This document shows positions 41,035 to 50,689 of a stretch of DNA of 64,000 nucleotides, in pieces. Every line of letters begins with the position of its first letter. Positions within the stretch are counted from its first letter, which is position 1. The translations under genes were made by a program, and so were the position numbers. The notes under the pieces were generated by a model, which worked only from the letters and a program-made list of their open reading frames with translations, was not told where the DNA came from and searched no databases. The DNA is from Vagococcus zengguangii (lineage in GTDB: Bacteria; Bacillota; Bacilli; Lactobacillales; Vagococcaceae), in contig NZ_CP039712.1 of NCBI RefSeq assembly GCF_005145005.1, positions 1,955,001 to 2,019,000 of the forward strand, given 5' to 3'.

Positions 41035-41427
41035 ATGAGTCAAGAAACATTAGAATTAGTTCAAGGAGCTAAAGGCATGGAGTTACCTTTAGCACAAGGA
41101 AATTGGGTGTTATTACGTGAAGAAGGTTATTCCCCTGTTCAAAGCTTAGTCGCAGCAACTGGCGCTTGCGGGGCGTATGTTTACCAAAGCGTTTTAGAAA
41201 ATTCTAAAATCCCTTATACATTTCATAAAGTAACCATTACTTACGATCGTGATATGGAACAAGCTCCAAACCCCATCTCAGCTATTAGCATGACCTTTCA
41301 TGTAACCGTTGAAGAAAGCTTACAAGACCGTGCAACACGTGCATTACGTTTAGTTTCAAAACATTGCCCGGTTATTCAATCATTAAACCCAACCATCGAC
41401 ATTGAAGAATTAGTTGAATTTATCTAA
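41035..41427 (+). CDS. OsmC/Ohr-family thiol protein
   Basis: Family of small peroxide-detoxifying enzymes with two cysteines. The 130 residues keep the first Cys in ATGACGAYVYQS (C43 or near) and the second in KHCPVIQSLNP near 111. It lacks an obvious third motif that would assign Ohr versus OsmC. GGAGG lies eight bases upstream of ATG 41035. It is coupled to a peptide transporter operon, an unusual setting, and ends with a bidirectional terminator. A role in peptide uptake or thiol protection is possible but not shown. Confidence 0.85.
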   Translation: MSQETLELVQGAKGMELPLAQGNWVLLREEGYSPVQSLVAATGACGAYVYQSVLENSKIPYTFHKVTITYDRDMEQAPNPISAISMTFHVTVEESLQDRATRALRLVSKHCPVIQSLNPTIDIEELVEFI

Positions 41428-41428
41428 A

Positions 41429-41476
41429 GTAAAAAGAGTGTCCGACCTTTTTAAGGTAAGACACTCTTTTTTTACT
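41429..41476. terminator. bidirectional terminator after the OsmC-family gene
   Basis: AAAAAGAGTGTC / GACACTCTTTTT with inner ACCTT / AAGGT and long A and T tails. It ends the transporter operon and faces the surface nucleotidase gene. Confidence 0.9.
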
Positions 41477-41505
41477 TATTAAGTCACAGCGACTTTGTGA
41501 TTTAG

Positions 41506-44500
41506 CTAAGCGGCTTTCTTACGATTAACAACGTAATAAGCACCACCTGTTCCAGCAACAACGATTAAACCAATAATCGCATAATCAGCCACTTTTTCAC
41601 CGGTAGACGGGAATTTAGATTGCGGTTTGCTATTTGGTTTGGTTGTGCCACCATTATTTTGGTTATTACCATGTGGTTTCTTATTAACTGCCACTAATTG
41701 TTTCATCGCTGCAGTTAATGTTTGGGTTACTTCATCAATTTGTGCTTGCGTTAAAACTTGATCTTCTTTTAAGACAAATGAGAAAATTGAACTTACTTTA
41801 ACTTGCTGTGCGTCATTTTGTTTTTGTGCAGCTTCAAGTACCTTGCTCGCTTCATCTCTCACCGGCACAAAATTCGCCCAAGTCTTAGCAGTGTAATTAG
41901 CTTCTTCTAATTGTTTAGCTTCTTTCACCGCTTGCTCTAAATCAGTTAAGACTAAGATGTCACCTGTTTGACCTTCACCACCTGTGGTAATTAAAGCTTT
42001 AATCGCTTCATCTAATTGTTGTGCTTTTTCGTTAATGATCGCTTGGGCTTGACCTTCGTCAGCACGTGCGTCATCCCCTAGTTGTTCATTCACTTTCACG
42101 GCATCGGCTAACACACGCTCGATTTCAGTTAAAACAGTTTGGAACTCTGACCAACTCTCCGCTGTGAAGTCTTTTTCTTTTAATTTGTACGCTGTTTCAA
42201 TCACTTTTTCTAAGCTAGCTAAGTCTAGTTTACCAACTAAATCAGCCTCGATTAAATCTTGAATCGTTAACGTAGTAATGTTTGGCGTACGGTTATTTGG
42301 TGTTGCCTCAACTGTCAACACACCCGTATTAACTCCTTCTGCTAAAACAGGACGTAAGAAGTGCGTTAAGCCAGGTGCCCCGATAATTTCCCAATTATCG
42401 CTTAATTCTTCAGCTGGATCAATCACCTCACGAGCTTTAATATATTCAGCAATCATCCCACGCAACGTTTTAGGATCAGTATCAAAGTATGGTGTAGCTG
42501 TGACATAACCTTTTTCTTGTAAGCCACCTAAACGATAATTATTCACCGCTAATTTATAGACTTGATCATCTTTAATCGCTTGACCTTTAATAGTTGGATT
42601 AATAATTCGTTCACCGACTGGTTTTGAGACATCGATTTGGTAATCAATGCCCGCAAACATGTCATAGTTATAGACGCGAATCTTACTATCGATTTCTCCT
42701 GGTCCACCAAAGCTGACGGTTAAATCGCCGTCTTGGTACTGGTTATAGTAACGGGCATTATCTTCCATAAAGGCTTTTAAGTTTTTACCAGTTATTTCGA
42801 CACCCACTAACGTGTTGGCATATTTGTAAATATCAAAAATATTCGCGTAAGTAATATCTCCTTTATCTAAACGACTATCTGCTTTGAATAAAGCCGCTGC
42901 TGAAACATCTGCGCCAGTTGCTTCTAATTGAACATTATTAATTAAAGAAATTAGCGCTGTTGGTTGCATTTGCGCTTCAGGAATCCCTTTAATTTCTTCT
43001 TTTGGCAAGAAGTTAGCAGACGCTTGACCAATTGGTTCGCTAATAAATTTCAACGTTTCATCATGCGCTGCTTGCGTTGCGTCTTTGACTGCTTGACTAG
43101 CTGTCACATCAGCCATACTAACTGATTGAACATCAGAATCATTAACGACCCATTCACCTGTTGCTTCATCATAAACTAAGTCTAAATCGATACGAGAAAT
43201 TTCAGAACCAGTATCTTTAGACGCGCCAACAGGTTTTTCGTTCCCCTCAACATCTGGCATTTTATTCGCAATTGTTTTGTGGTCGTGACCGATAATGAAC
43301 GCATCAATTCCCGTAACATTCTCGATAACATTGCGTGCGGCACTTGCAGTATTAGAGTTATCTAAGCCGGCATGAATAGAGGCAATAATCACGTCTGGTT
43401 GCTCTTCTATTTCGATTTTTTCAACTTGTTTTTCAGCCTCCGCTTGTAAACCATTAAAGGTCAAGTTTTCAACACGCGGACCATCCCATAATGGAATATC
43501 CGGAATCGTTAATCCTAGAATCGCCACTTTAATACCATCTTTTTCAACAATCGTGTAGCTACCTACTAAGTTTTCTTCAGTTTCTGTCACGTAAGTATTA
43601 GCTGATAGAATTGGAAAATCAGCTTCTTTAACTATTTTTTTAATCAGATCTTGTCCGAAGTTAAATTCGTGATTTCCTAGTGTCATTGAGTCATAACCTG
43701 CTACATTCATCGCGGCAATCACAGGATTTGGTTCTTTTTTCAACTCTTTATCTGTGTTGTATAAATCATCTGTTAAAATCGTTCCTTGGACAATATCCCC
43801 ATTATCTATTAACACGACATTTTCTGCCCCAACTTCGGTACGTACTTGTTCAGCATAGCCGGCAATTTTTGCAATCCCAACATTTGCTTGTGCGTTGTCT
43901 TCATAAGAGAAATCCCAAATGTTACCATGAACATCCGTACTGCCTAAAATTGTTAATGATTTTTCTCCAGCTGCTTCAGCGGCTGTTTTACGACCTTCAA
44001 CTTTAGCAGAAACTTCTTGTTTTTCTTTAATATAATTCACAAATATATCGGTATCAGGATCTAAAGCACCGATTAATTTCGCACGCGTGAAAGCTTCAAA
44101 GCCATCCCCGCCGCCTAATAAGAAATCGTTAATCACGACATGATACGTCGCTGTTTCATCAAAAGCTTTTTCTTTTCCATCTTCATCGATAATTGTTATC
44201 TCTTTGACTTGACGGCTATCACCATCAGCGGTTTTTTCACCTGTATACGTATATTTCAGACCTGCTATTTGCAAGAAATAATATTCATTAAATTGTTGAT
44301 TTAAGGCGTCAATTAAATCAGAACCTTTAATCGCGACCACTTGCATGACATTTCCGAATGGTTGTACCGCTTGGGCTGCACCCCAAGTGATTTCCCCTTG
44401 ATCATTCACTGCCAAATCAGCCCGAATTCCACCATTATTGGTCATGGCAAAATCAATTGGAAGAGCCTTTCCTTCGTTATCTTTCATTGTTTTTCTAGCC

Positions 44501-46017
44501 ATGTAAAGTTGGGCATCGGTAATTAAGTTACCTAATGCTGATTCTTGGTCGCTATCATTGTTCACTTCTCGTGAAATAGATTGACCATCAGCCGTTTTAC
44601 CAATCACTTCGTTGACCATACTCTCAATTCGCTCATCCGCATCAGACACAATCTCTTTAATCTCCGCATTTGGTGTTAAGCTTGATGCTTCAGGTGTAGA
44701 TTTATCAGTTAAAGTTGGTGCCACCACACCACTAGGCACCTCAGAAAAATCTTGTGTTTCTGGATCAATCTCACCAATGACATTGGCGAAAGCTTTCCCT
44801 TGTGACGTACTTTGAATAACACGTACTCCCTCAACAACACCATTCGCATACGAATGACTGTGACCAGCAAAGAAGATATCCACTGAATTCTCCGGATCTA
44901 ATTCTTTCGCTTTCTGAATAATATCAACAGTTTCGCCGCTAATAGCCGCATCAACCCCTGAGACACCGGTATGACCAATAACCACAATTGCATTAACGCC
45001 TTGTTTTCTTAATTCTTTCGCGTTATCAACAATCGCTTGGGCTGGGTCAATAAAGTTGTAGTCTCTAGTATGTTGCGCTAACACTAAGTTAGGAATTTCT
45101 GACGTCACTACTCCAATAAAACCAACTTTTGCCCCATTTAGTTCATGAATTGCATAAGGAGCATAACCGAATGGCGTTTGGCCCGTTGTCTTATCAATAA
45201 TATTCGCCGATAAGATTGTCATATTAGAGGCTTCACGTGGGTAAGCGTTAATAATTTCTGTATCTTGAACACTACCTGGTGTTGGTTTTTGTCCTGTCAG
45301 AATACGATTGAACTCAGTTAAGCCTTCATCAAATTCATGATTCCCCAAAATACCATACTGAATACCTAAACGATTGGCAATTTTAATGGTTGGTTCATCT
45401 TGTAGTAAAGCTGAATTGGATGGACTAGCCCCCACTAAATCACCTGCTTGAATACGAATAGAATTTTCACTGCTGTATTGCGCTTTAAAATTCGCAGTAG
45501 CTTGATCTAATTCTGCTGCTAAATAAGCTGCAGTACCCGTATTTTTATATGAAACATCTAAATAAGCTGAACCAGTGGTACTAATTGCCCCATGGAAATC
45601 ATTAAACCCAAGAATTTGAACAGGTACATCTGCTTCTTCAGCGTTTTCTGCCAGTTTTTGTTCCTTAGGTACAACGGCTTCTTTTTCATCTTGTGCTTTA
45701 TTGACTTCTTCCGACTTAACTTGTGATGATACCTGGGTCTCAGTTTGATTGGCTGATATCGCTTGAGATTCTGTCGCCTGTGCCGTTTCTTTCCCGTCTA
45801 CAGATTGTCCCCCTTCTTCAATCTGGTCTTCGGTAGAAGTTAGAGCGTGTTCCTCAGTGCCCTTTTCTTCTTCCTCTTGATCGACAACTACTTCCTCCGA
45901 CAGTTGCTCCGTTGAAACATCAATCGCTGTGACTAAGGCTGGTGCTGCACCTGCTATATAACTTGCTAGCAAGGTCGCAACCATGAACTTATTCATTATC
46001 AAACGCGTTTTTTTCAT
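41506..46017 (-). CDS. cell-wall-anchored double-domain nucleotide phosphoesterase (YfkN-like)
   Basis: About 1,503 residues. Signal peptide (about 10-32), an acidic Gln/Thr/Glu-rich stretch (35-130), then two complete metallophosphatase/5'-nucleotidase domains: domain 1 from NDFHGAI (139) with GNHEFDEG and GHSHSY, domain 2 from STDVHGN (about 695) with GNHEFNFG and GHDHKTIA. Two FIVAR-like helical repeats (about 1254-1440) lead to FPSTG (about 1468), a hydrophobic segment and a KKAA tail, a sortase signal variant of LPxTG. By family (UshA, CpdB, B. subtilis YfkN), it hydrolyses nucleotides and 2',3'-cyclic nucleotides outside the cell; which domain does what is inferred. ATG at 46017 has a G-rich stretch upstream. 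Such proteins affect extracellular adenosine in pathogens. Confidence 0.9.
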   Translation of the reverse strand: MKKTRLIMNKFMVATLLASYIAGAAPALVTAIDVSTEQLSEEVVVDQEEEEKGTEEHALTSTEDQIEEGGQSVDGKETAQATESQAISANQTETQVSSQVKSEEVNKAQDEKEAVVPKEQKLAENAEEADVPVQILGFNDFHGAISTTGSAYLDVSYKNTGTAAYLAAELDQATANFKAQYSSENSIRIQAGDLVGASPSNSALLQDEPTIKIANRLGIQYGILGNHEFDEGLTEFNRILTGQKPTPGSVQDTEIINAYPREASNMTILSANIIDKTTGQTPFGYAPYAIHELNGAKVGFIGVVTSEIPNLVLAQHTRDYNFIDPAQAIVDNAKELRKQGVNAIVVIGHTGVSGVDAAISGETVDIIQKAKELDPENSVDIFFAGHSHSYANGVVEGVRVIQSTSQGKAFANVIGEIDPETQDFSEVPSGVVAPTLTDKSTPEASSLTPNAEIKEIVSDADERIESMVNEVIGKTADGQSISREVNNDSDQESALGNLITDAQLYMARKTMKDNEGKALPIDFAMTNNGGIRADLAVNDQGEITWGAAQAVQPFGNVMQVVAIKGSDLIDALNQQFNEYYFLQIAGLKYTYTGEKTADGDSRQVKEITIIDEDGKEKAFDETATYHVVINDFLLGGGDGFEAFTRAKLIGALDPDTDIFVNYIKEKQEVSAKVEGRKTAAEAAGEKSLTILGSTDVHGNIWDFSYEDNAQANVGIAKIAGYAEQVRTEVGAENVVLIDNGDIVQGTILTDDLYNTDKELKKEPNPVIAAMNVAGYDSMTLGNHEFNFGQDLIKKIVKEADFPILSANTYVTETEENLVGSYTIVEKDGIKVAILGLTIPDIPLWDGPRVENLTFNGLQAEAEKQVEKIEIEEQPDVIIASIHAGLDNSNTASAARNVIENVTGIDAFIIGHDHKTIANKMPDVEGNEKPVGASKDTGSEISRIDLDLVYDEATGEWVVNDSDVQSVSMADVTASQAVKDATQAAHDETLKFISEPIGQASANFLPKEEIKGIPEAQMQPTALISLINNVQLEATGADVSAAALFKADSRLDKGDITYANIFDIYKYANTLVGVEITGKNLKAFMEDNARYYNQYQDGDLTVSFGGPGEIDSKIRVYNYDMFAGIDYQIDVSKPVGERIINPTIKGQAIKDDQVYKLAVNNYRLGGLQEKGYVTATPYFDTDPKTLRGMIAEYIKAREVIDPAEELSDNWEIIGAPGLTHFLRPVLAEGVNTGVLTVEATPNNRTPNITTLTIQDLIEADLVGKLDLASLEKVIETAYKLKEKDFTAESWSEFQTVLTEIERVLADAVKVNEQLGDDARADEGQAQAIINEKAQQLDEAIKALITTGGEGQTGDILVLTDLEQAVKEAKQLEEANYTAKTWANFVPVRDEASKVLEAAQKQNDAQQVKVSSIFSFVLKEDQVLTQAQIDEVTQTLTAAMKQLVAVNKKPHGNNQNNGGTTKPNSKPQSKFPSTGEKVADYAIIGLIVVAGTGGAYYVVNRKKAA

Positions 46018-46132
46018 CCTCAAAATCCCCCCATTTATTTTATTGAACACCTCTAACTTAACATGAAGGCGTTTACTTATCAATGTTTTTTAAAAGGTCC
46101 TTATACATATAAATACGCCATTTTAACAAAAC

Positions 46133-46172
46133 AAAAAACAGGAGGTCTAGCAGTTGCTAATACTCCTGTTTT
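46133..46172 (-). terminator. pepF terminator
   Basis: AAAACAGGAG / CTCCTGTTTT hairpin with an inner TAGCA / TGCTA, and six T in the minus sense. Confidence 0.8.
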
Positions 46173-46180
46173 CGTTATTT

Positions 46181-47992
46181 TTATAATTGATCAATCAAGG
46201 CTTCGAATTCATCTAATCGTGTTTCAAAGACTTTCATGGCATCTTCAATGTACGTAGCCTGTGTCATATCAACACCTGCTTTTTTCATGATTTCGATTGG
46301 ATAGTCACTACGTCCAGCTTTCAAGTAAGCTAAGTAGTTTTCTAAAGCGCCCTCTTCACCGGCTACAATTTTAGCTGCTAACGCTGAGGCAGCCGCAAAA
46401 CCTGTTGAATATTGATACACATAATAATTATAGTAGAAGTGAGGAATACGCGACCACTCTAATGCAATCTCTGGATCTTTTTCAACAGCTGGTCCATAAT
46501 AGTCCGCATTTAAGTTAGCGTAGTAATCACTTAAGAATTCACTTGTTAACGGTGTTCCTTTCGCATCTTCAACATGGATAAAGTGCTCAAATTCCGCAAA
46601 TTGGGTTTGACGGAAAACTGTTCCTTTGAAACCATCTAAGTAGCGATTCAAGATAAACGCACGCACTTTAGGATCTGTTTCAGTCGCTAACAAGTGCTCA
46701 GTTAAGATATTTTCATTTGTTGTTGAAGCAATTTCTGCTAAGAAAATTGAGTAGTCACCATAAACATATGGCTGATTGCTACGTGTGAAGTAGCTATGAA
46801 CACTGTGTCCCATTTCATGCACTAATGTGTACAATTGATCCAAACTATCATGCCAGTTCATTAAAATATAAGGGGCTGTATCATAAGCACCTGAAGAATA
46901 AGCACCACTACGTTTCCCTTGATTTTCGACCACGTCCACCCAACGATTTGAGAAAGCTTCTTCAACCACTTTGGCATATTCTTCGCCTAAAGGTTGTAAC
47001 GCTACTTTAGTTTTTTCAACTGATTCTTCATAAGAATAGCGAATTGGTGCATCGCCTAAAATGGGTGTGTACATATCATACATATGTAACTCATCGACAC
47101 CCATCATTTTTTTGCGTAACGCCACGTAACGATGTAATAATGGCAAATGCTTATGAACAACTTCTACCAAAGTATCATAAACACTTTCAGGAATATGGTT
47201 ACCTGCTAAAGCAGCAGCACGAGCTGATGGATAGTTGCGCACTTTAGCTTTGTAGTTATGAACTTTCACGTTACTTGCTAAGGTTGTTGCAAACGTGTGT
47301 TGGAATTGCTCATAAACGCTGTACAAGCCTTTGAACGCTGCTTCACGCACTTCCGGTTTCACACTCTCCATTAATTGACCATAAACACCGTGTGATAATT
47401 GAATTGGTTCGCCCTCTTCCCCTTCGATAATTGGGAATTTTAAATCGGCATTGTTTAAAATTGCAAACGTATCACCCGCTGTACCGAAAATTTCGCCGGC
47501 TCCAGCTAATAATGCTTCTTCTTTTTCAGATAAAACATGCGCACGCTCTGCTAAAGTTGATTTAATCATTTGACGGTACACTTCAAGTTTTGGTTCTTCT
47601 TCAAAATAAGCCCAAACTTCTTCATCCGTTAATTGTAACATCTCTGGTTCAAACCAAGAAATAGCTTCAGACGCTTTCGCCACTAAACCGCTCATTTTGC
47701 TAGACATCCCTTGATACTTCGTATTCGCTGTATCTTGGTCGTTCTTCATGCTTGTGTAGACATACATCGTTTCTAATTCACGAGTTAATTCTAACGTTGC
47801 TTCGATTGCGGCTAAGAATTGTGATGCCCCTTCTTTTAATGTTCCTTGGAATTTTTTGACCTCAGGGATTTTTTGCTCAAAAGCAGCGTAACTTTCTTCA
47901 AACGCCTCATCTGTTGCAAAAATTTTCGTTAAGTCCCAAGTCAACGCTTCAGCTAGTTCTTCGCGTTTTGGTAATTGTTTTGGTTCACTCAT
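46181..47992 (-). CDS. pepF: oligoendopeptidase F
   Basis: Cytosolic M3-family zinc endopeptidase trimming 7-17-residue peptides. The zinc motif HEMGHSVHSYF (about residues 388-398) and the downstream Glu site (EIAST) are present. Length 603 is normal. ATG at 47992 has AGAGAGGAA upstream. It follows coiA with a 35-base gap, the same pairing seen in streptococci and enterococci. It may handle peptides imported by transporters. Confidence 0.96.
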   Translation of the reverse strand: MSEPKQLPKREELAEALTWDLTKIFATDEAFEESYAAFEQKIPEVKKFQGTLKEGASQFLAAIEATLELTRELETMYVYTSMKNDQDTANTKYQGMSSKMSGLVAKASEAISWFEPEMLQLTDEEVWAYFEEEPKLEVYRQMIKSTLAERAHVLSEKEEALLAGAGEIFGTAGDTFAILNNADLKFPIIEGEEGEPIQLSHGVYGQLMESVKPEVREAAFKGLYSVYEQFQHTFATTLASNVKVHNYKAKVRNYPSARAAALAGNHIPESVYDTLVEVVHKHLPLLHRYVALRKKMMGVDELHMYDMYTPILGDAPIRYSYEESVEKTKVALQPLGEEYAKVVEEAFSNRWVDVVENQGKRSGAYSSGAYDTAPYILMNWHDSLDQLYTLVHEMGHSVHSYFTRSNQPYVYGDYSIFLAEIASTTNENILTEHLLATETDPKVRAFILNRYLDGFKGTVFRQTQFAEFEHFIHVEDAKGTPLTSEFLSDYYANLNADYYGPAVEKDPEIALEWSRIPHFYYNYYVYQYSTGFAAASALAAKIVAGEEGALENYLAYLKAGRSDYPIEIMKKAGVDMTQATYIEDAMKVFETRLDEFEALIDQL

Positions 47993-48027
47993 TCAATTCT
48001 CATTCCTCTCTCACTATATGATAATAA

Positions 48028-49161
48028 TTATGATACCACATTATGAGGCAATCGACTAACAAACACCCTATTATTTAAAAATTTTTCAATAAATTGCTGA
48101 ATCTCTTCTTCCGTCAGCATAATCCTAGGTGGCTGTTCACTTTTAATCTCTCGTTCGTGTATCTCAATCAAGGATAAATCTGCTAATAACTCTAACCATT
48201 CATCAAACTGACTCCGATTGATGTGATTTTCTTCAGCACTAAAGACCTCCTCTTTCTGGCAACTTTTTTGTTGATGCAACAACTCCAACAATTTAATTCT
48301 TTGTTTAATAGCGTTTAAAAAACTTGTCTTTTCTAATATATTAGGTAATAAAATAATGGGATGTAATGCTAATAAATGATAGCCTTCCACATATAACGCA
48401 CGTTGAATACGCATCACTTCCTTTTGACGACTGTATAAAGCCCTTTGCAAATACTGAAACTGTTTCTGATAAGTCTCTCCTAACAAATACTGCCACTGAT
48501 GATAAATATTTCGAGAAAAAATGCCCGTCATAATAAACTGAAGAAATTCAGACTGAGTTAAAATTAATTCGCTATAAGACAATTCATGGGTAAAGGCTAA
48601 CTCTTGAATATGATACGTCAGTACAACCTGCTCACTTGTCACATCAAGAAACAATAAATAATTACCTAATTTGGGATGCCATTCAAGAAACGCACGTTGC
48701 AAGCTAGTCAATCTCTCGTTTAAACGAAACTTTTGACCTAAAACCCAACAAACTTTAGCCTGCTGACTGTTGTAGCCTTGATTTCGCTCCGCTAAACGTT
48801 CTAAAGCTAAAGGGCTACACTGAAACTCGATAGCAACATGTTGATCTAACCAAACATCCGGACGTTGTTCAATAGTCATAAGCGCATATTCAAGCTGCAC
48901 GCCAATCTCAGCTTGTTTTGCCCACTGATAAATTAACGCCTTTCCAACTAAGTGCTCCATCGTCTCTGGCTCACTCAATCCTTGGCATTTGTGGCGGTGC
49001 TTATGGGCAAAATGGGGCTGTTTAATCATCCCTAATTTCATAATGACCGCTTGATGACAGGTCGGACAAAATAACTCTTGTGTACGCTTGCGCTCTAAAT
49101 CAGTGCGTGTCTCTTCCATAATATTAATGATTTGCCCTTCTCCAGTTTCCGCTACTAGCAT
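48028..49161 (-). CDS. coiA: competence protein CoiA-like
   Basis: Family implicated in DNA processing during natural transformation. The 377 residues contain an N-terminal zinc finger (CPTCHQAVIMK, HFAHKHRHKC), the nuclease-like core PDVWLDQHVAIEFQCSPL with D/E residues, and a mostly hydrophilic C-terminus. GAGGTG lies seven bases before the second ATG (49161), which I use; the first is three bases upstream. It pairs with pepF as in other cocci. Whether the strain is transformable cannot be told from this. Confidence 0.85.
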   Translation of the reverse strand: MLVAETGEGQIINIMEETRTDLERKRTQELFCPTCHQAVIMKLGMIKQPHFAHKHRHKCQGLSEPETMEHLVGKALIYQWAKQAEIGVQLEYALMTIEQRPDVWLDQHVAIEFQCSPLALERLAERNQGYNSQQAKVCWVLGQKFRLNERLTSLQRAFLEWHPKLGNYLLFLDVTSEQVVLTYHIQELAFTHELSYSELILTQSEFLQFIMTGIFSRNIYHQWQYLLGETYQKQFQYLQRALYSRQKEVMRIQRALYVEGYHLLALHPIILLPNILEKTSFLNAIKQRIKLLELLHQQKSCQKEEVFSAEENHINRSQFDEWLELLADLSLIEIHEREIKSEQPPRIMLTEEEIQQFIEKFLNNRVFVSRLPHNVVS

Positions 49162-49189
49162 CATTTATCACCTCAACAATAAAATACGC

Positions 49190-49228
49190 AAAAAAAGAGA
49201 CCCAACATTAAATGTTAAATCTCCTTTT
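49190..49228 (-). terminator. terminator downstream of the purine permease
   Basis: AAAGAGA-ccc-AACATT / AATGTT-aaa-TCTCCTT hairpin followed by a T-rich run in the minus sense. Confidence 0.7.
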
Positions 49229-49302
49229 GGAATAAAGTTTACGAGCCACTCAAAAAATTGTGAGTGTTTTATCAGAGCTAAACATGCCTTCAATCACTTT
49301 TT
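49219..49302 (-). repeat. partial copy of the trmL-type structured unit after the permease stop
   Basis: In the minus sense AAAAGTGATTGAAGGCA starts right at the permease stop, as at trmL. A GTTTA / TAAAC pair encloses CACTCA / TGAGTG with an AATTTT loop. The outer GGCAT arm has no partner, so the unit looks truncated or diverged. The overlap with the terminator at 49190-49228 is partial. Confidence 0.5.
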
Positions 49303-50573
49303 TATATCCACACTTTGGCTACTAGGTAGCATAAGAATAGGATGGATATCAGACAAACTGTTGGTGTTAGTTCTTTGCGTTTGCCGGCGAAAATTTTAAC
49401 TAGTGGGTACGCCACGAAACCGAAAGCCAAGCCTGATGAAATACTCATTGAAAAGCCCATCATGACCATCATTAAGAACGGTGCAAACCACTCTGAAAAA
49501 TCAGCTAAATTGATATGTTGTAAGTTACTCATCATTAAACAGCCAGTAATAATAATAACTGGAGCTAACGCTGAACTTGGAATATACGATAAGAAGGGAA
49601 TCATAAAAATACTAATAAAGAACAAAATACCAGCGACAACCGAAGATAAACCTCGTTTAGCCCCTTCTTGAATACCCGTTGAACTTTCAGCAGCTGGAAT
49701 TGTAGGACTTGTTCCTAAAATGCTTGAGAGCATCATCACTCCCGCATTGATAATAGAAGTTTTTTTAAATCGTTCTTTGCTTATCCATGGCAACAAACCA
49801 TTAAGCAAGCCAACCGATTCAAAAATCAAAATCATCGACAATGAAAATGTTCCTAATAAAAATTTAATACTAAATAAACTTGAAAAATCTAGTTTCCCAA
49901 CAATCTCTGGATAGTCTTTAATCGCTGAAAGACTAAAACTGTTCTGACCGACATCTACTAAACCTAATAAATTGGCAATAATCGTCATCACGATAATCCC
50001 AATAAAGAAACTACCTTGTACATTTTTCAAAAATAAAAATAACGTTAATATTAACGCTCCAATCGTTAATAACATGTTAGGATCTGTGAAGTGATTTAAT
50101 TCCATAAAGGTTTCTTCACCTCGAACAATAATCTGGCCATTTTCCAAACCTACCAAGACTAAAAACAAGCCAATACCAGATGTGATACCATGTTTCAAAC
50201 TTTCAGGGATTGATTCGTTCATCTTGTCAATAATCGGTGTCACCGCAACGATTAAGCAAATCAAACTTGCCATGAAACTAATCGCTAAGGCTTCTTGCCA
50301 GCTCATCTGCATGTCTTTCACTAAGTTATAAGTGACAAACGAATTGACCCCCATCCCTGTTGTTAAAATAATAGGAACATCCCCTAGTAAACCAATTAGT
50401 AAACAACCAATCACTGAGATAAAAATCGTACCAAAGACACTTAATTCAGGTGGTAAGCCCGCTTCGGCTAAAATCATTGAATTTACGATGATCACATAAG
50501 AAATCGCAAAAAAAGACGTTAGACCACCAAACAATTCCTTTTTAACATCAACATTTTTCCATTGTTTAAACAT
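49302..50573 (-). CDS. NCS2-family purine permease (AzgA/PbuG-like)
   Basis: Imports hypoxanthine, guanine or adenine by proton symport. About 12 membrane helices; TGMGVNSF, TSGIGLFLVLVGL, GTSPTIPAAESSTGIQEGAKRGL and the SALAPVIIITGCLM stretch are AzgA-type. Length 423. ATG at 50573 has AAAGGAG upstream; the frame is open to 50639 but would include the leader hairpin. It has its own promoter (50690-50718) and an attenuator-like leader. With hpt it fits purine salvage. Confidence 0.9.
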   Translation of the reverse strand: MFKQWKNVDVKKELFGGLTSFFAISYVIIVNSMILAEAGLPPELSVFGTIFISVIGCLLIGLLGDVPIILTTGMGVNSFVTYNLVKDMQMSWQEALAISFMASLICLIVAVTPIIDKMNESIPESLKHGITSGIGLFLVLVGLENGQIIVRGEETFMELNHFTDPNMLLTIGALILTLFLFLKNVQGSFFIGIIVMTIIANLLGLVDVGQNSFSLSAIKDYPEIVGKLDFSSLFSIKFLLGTFSLSMILIFESVGLLNGLLPWISKERFKKTSIINAGVMMLSSILGTSPTIPAAESSTGIQEGAKRGLSSVVAGILFFISIFMIPFLSYIPSSALAPVIIITGCLMMSNLQHINLADFSEWFAPFLMMVMMGFSMSISSGLAFGFVAYPLVKIFAGKRKELTPTVCLISILFLCYLVAKVWI

Positions 50574-50593
50574 AATTTCTCCTTTCATCGCAC

Positions 50594-50637
50594 AAAAAAA
50601 AGTATAGACGGGTAGCAAGAAGCCCACCCACCTATAC
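50594..50637 (-). promoter_or_regulatory. terminator-like hairpin in the purine-permease leader
   Basis: GTATAG-a-CGGGT / ACCCA-c-CTATAC hairpin followed by eight T, about 20 bases before the start codon. It sits downstream of the permease promoter, so it could attenuate the gene, but it also ends upstream yeiH transcripts. The purine-riboswitch core is absent. Confidence 0.6.
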
Positions 50638-50689
50638 ATAACGAAAAATACTATTTAGTTATTGCTTTATTAAAACGCTTTACCAGATT

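Noticed and set aside
44341-44815. Short plus-strand frames antisense to the surface nucleotidase gene
   Set aside because: They are shadows of the minus-strand coding sequence.
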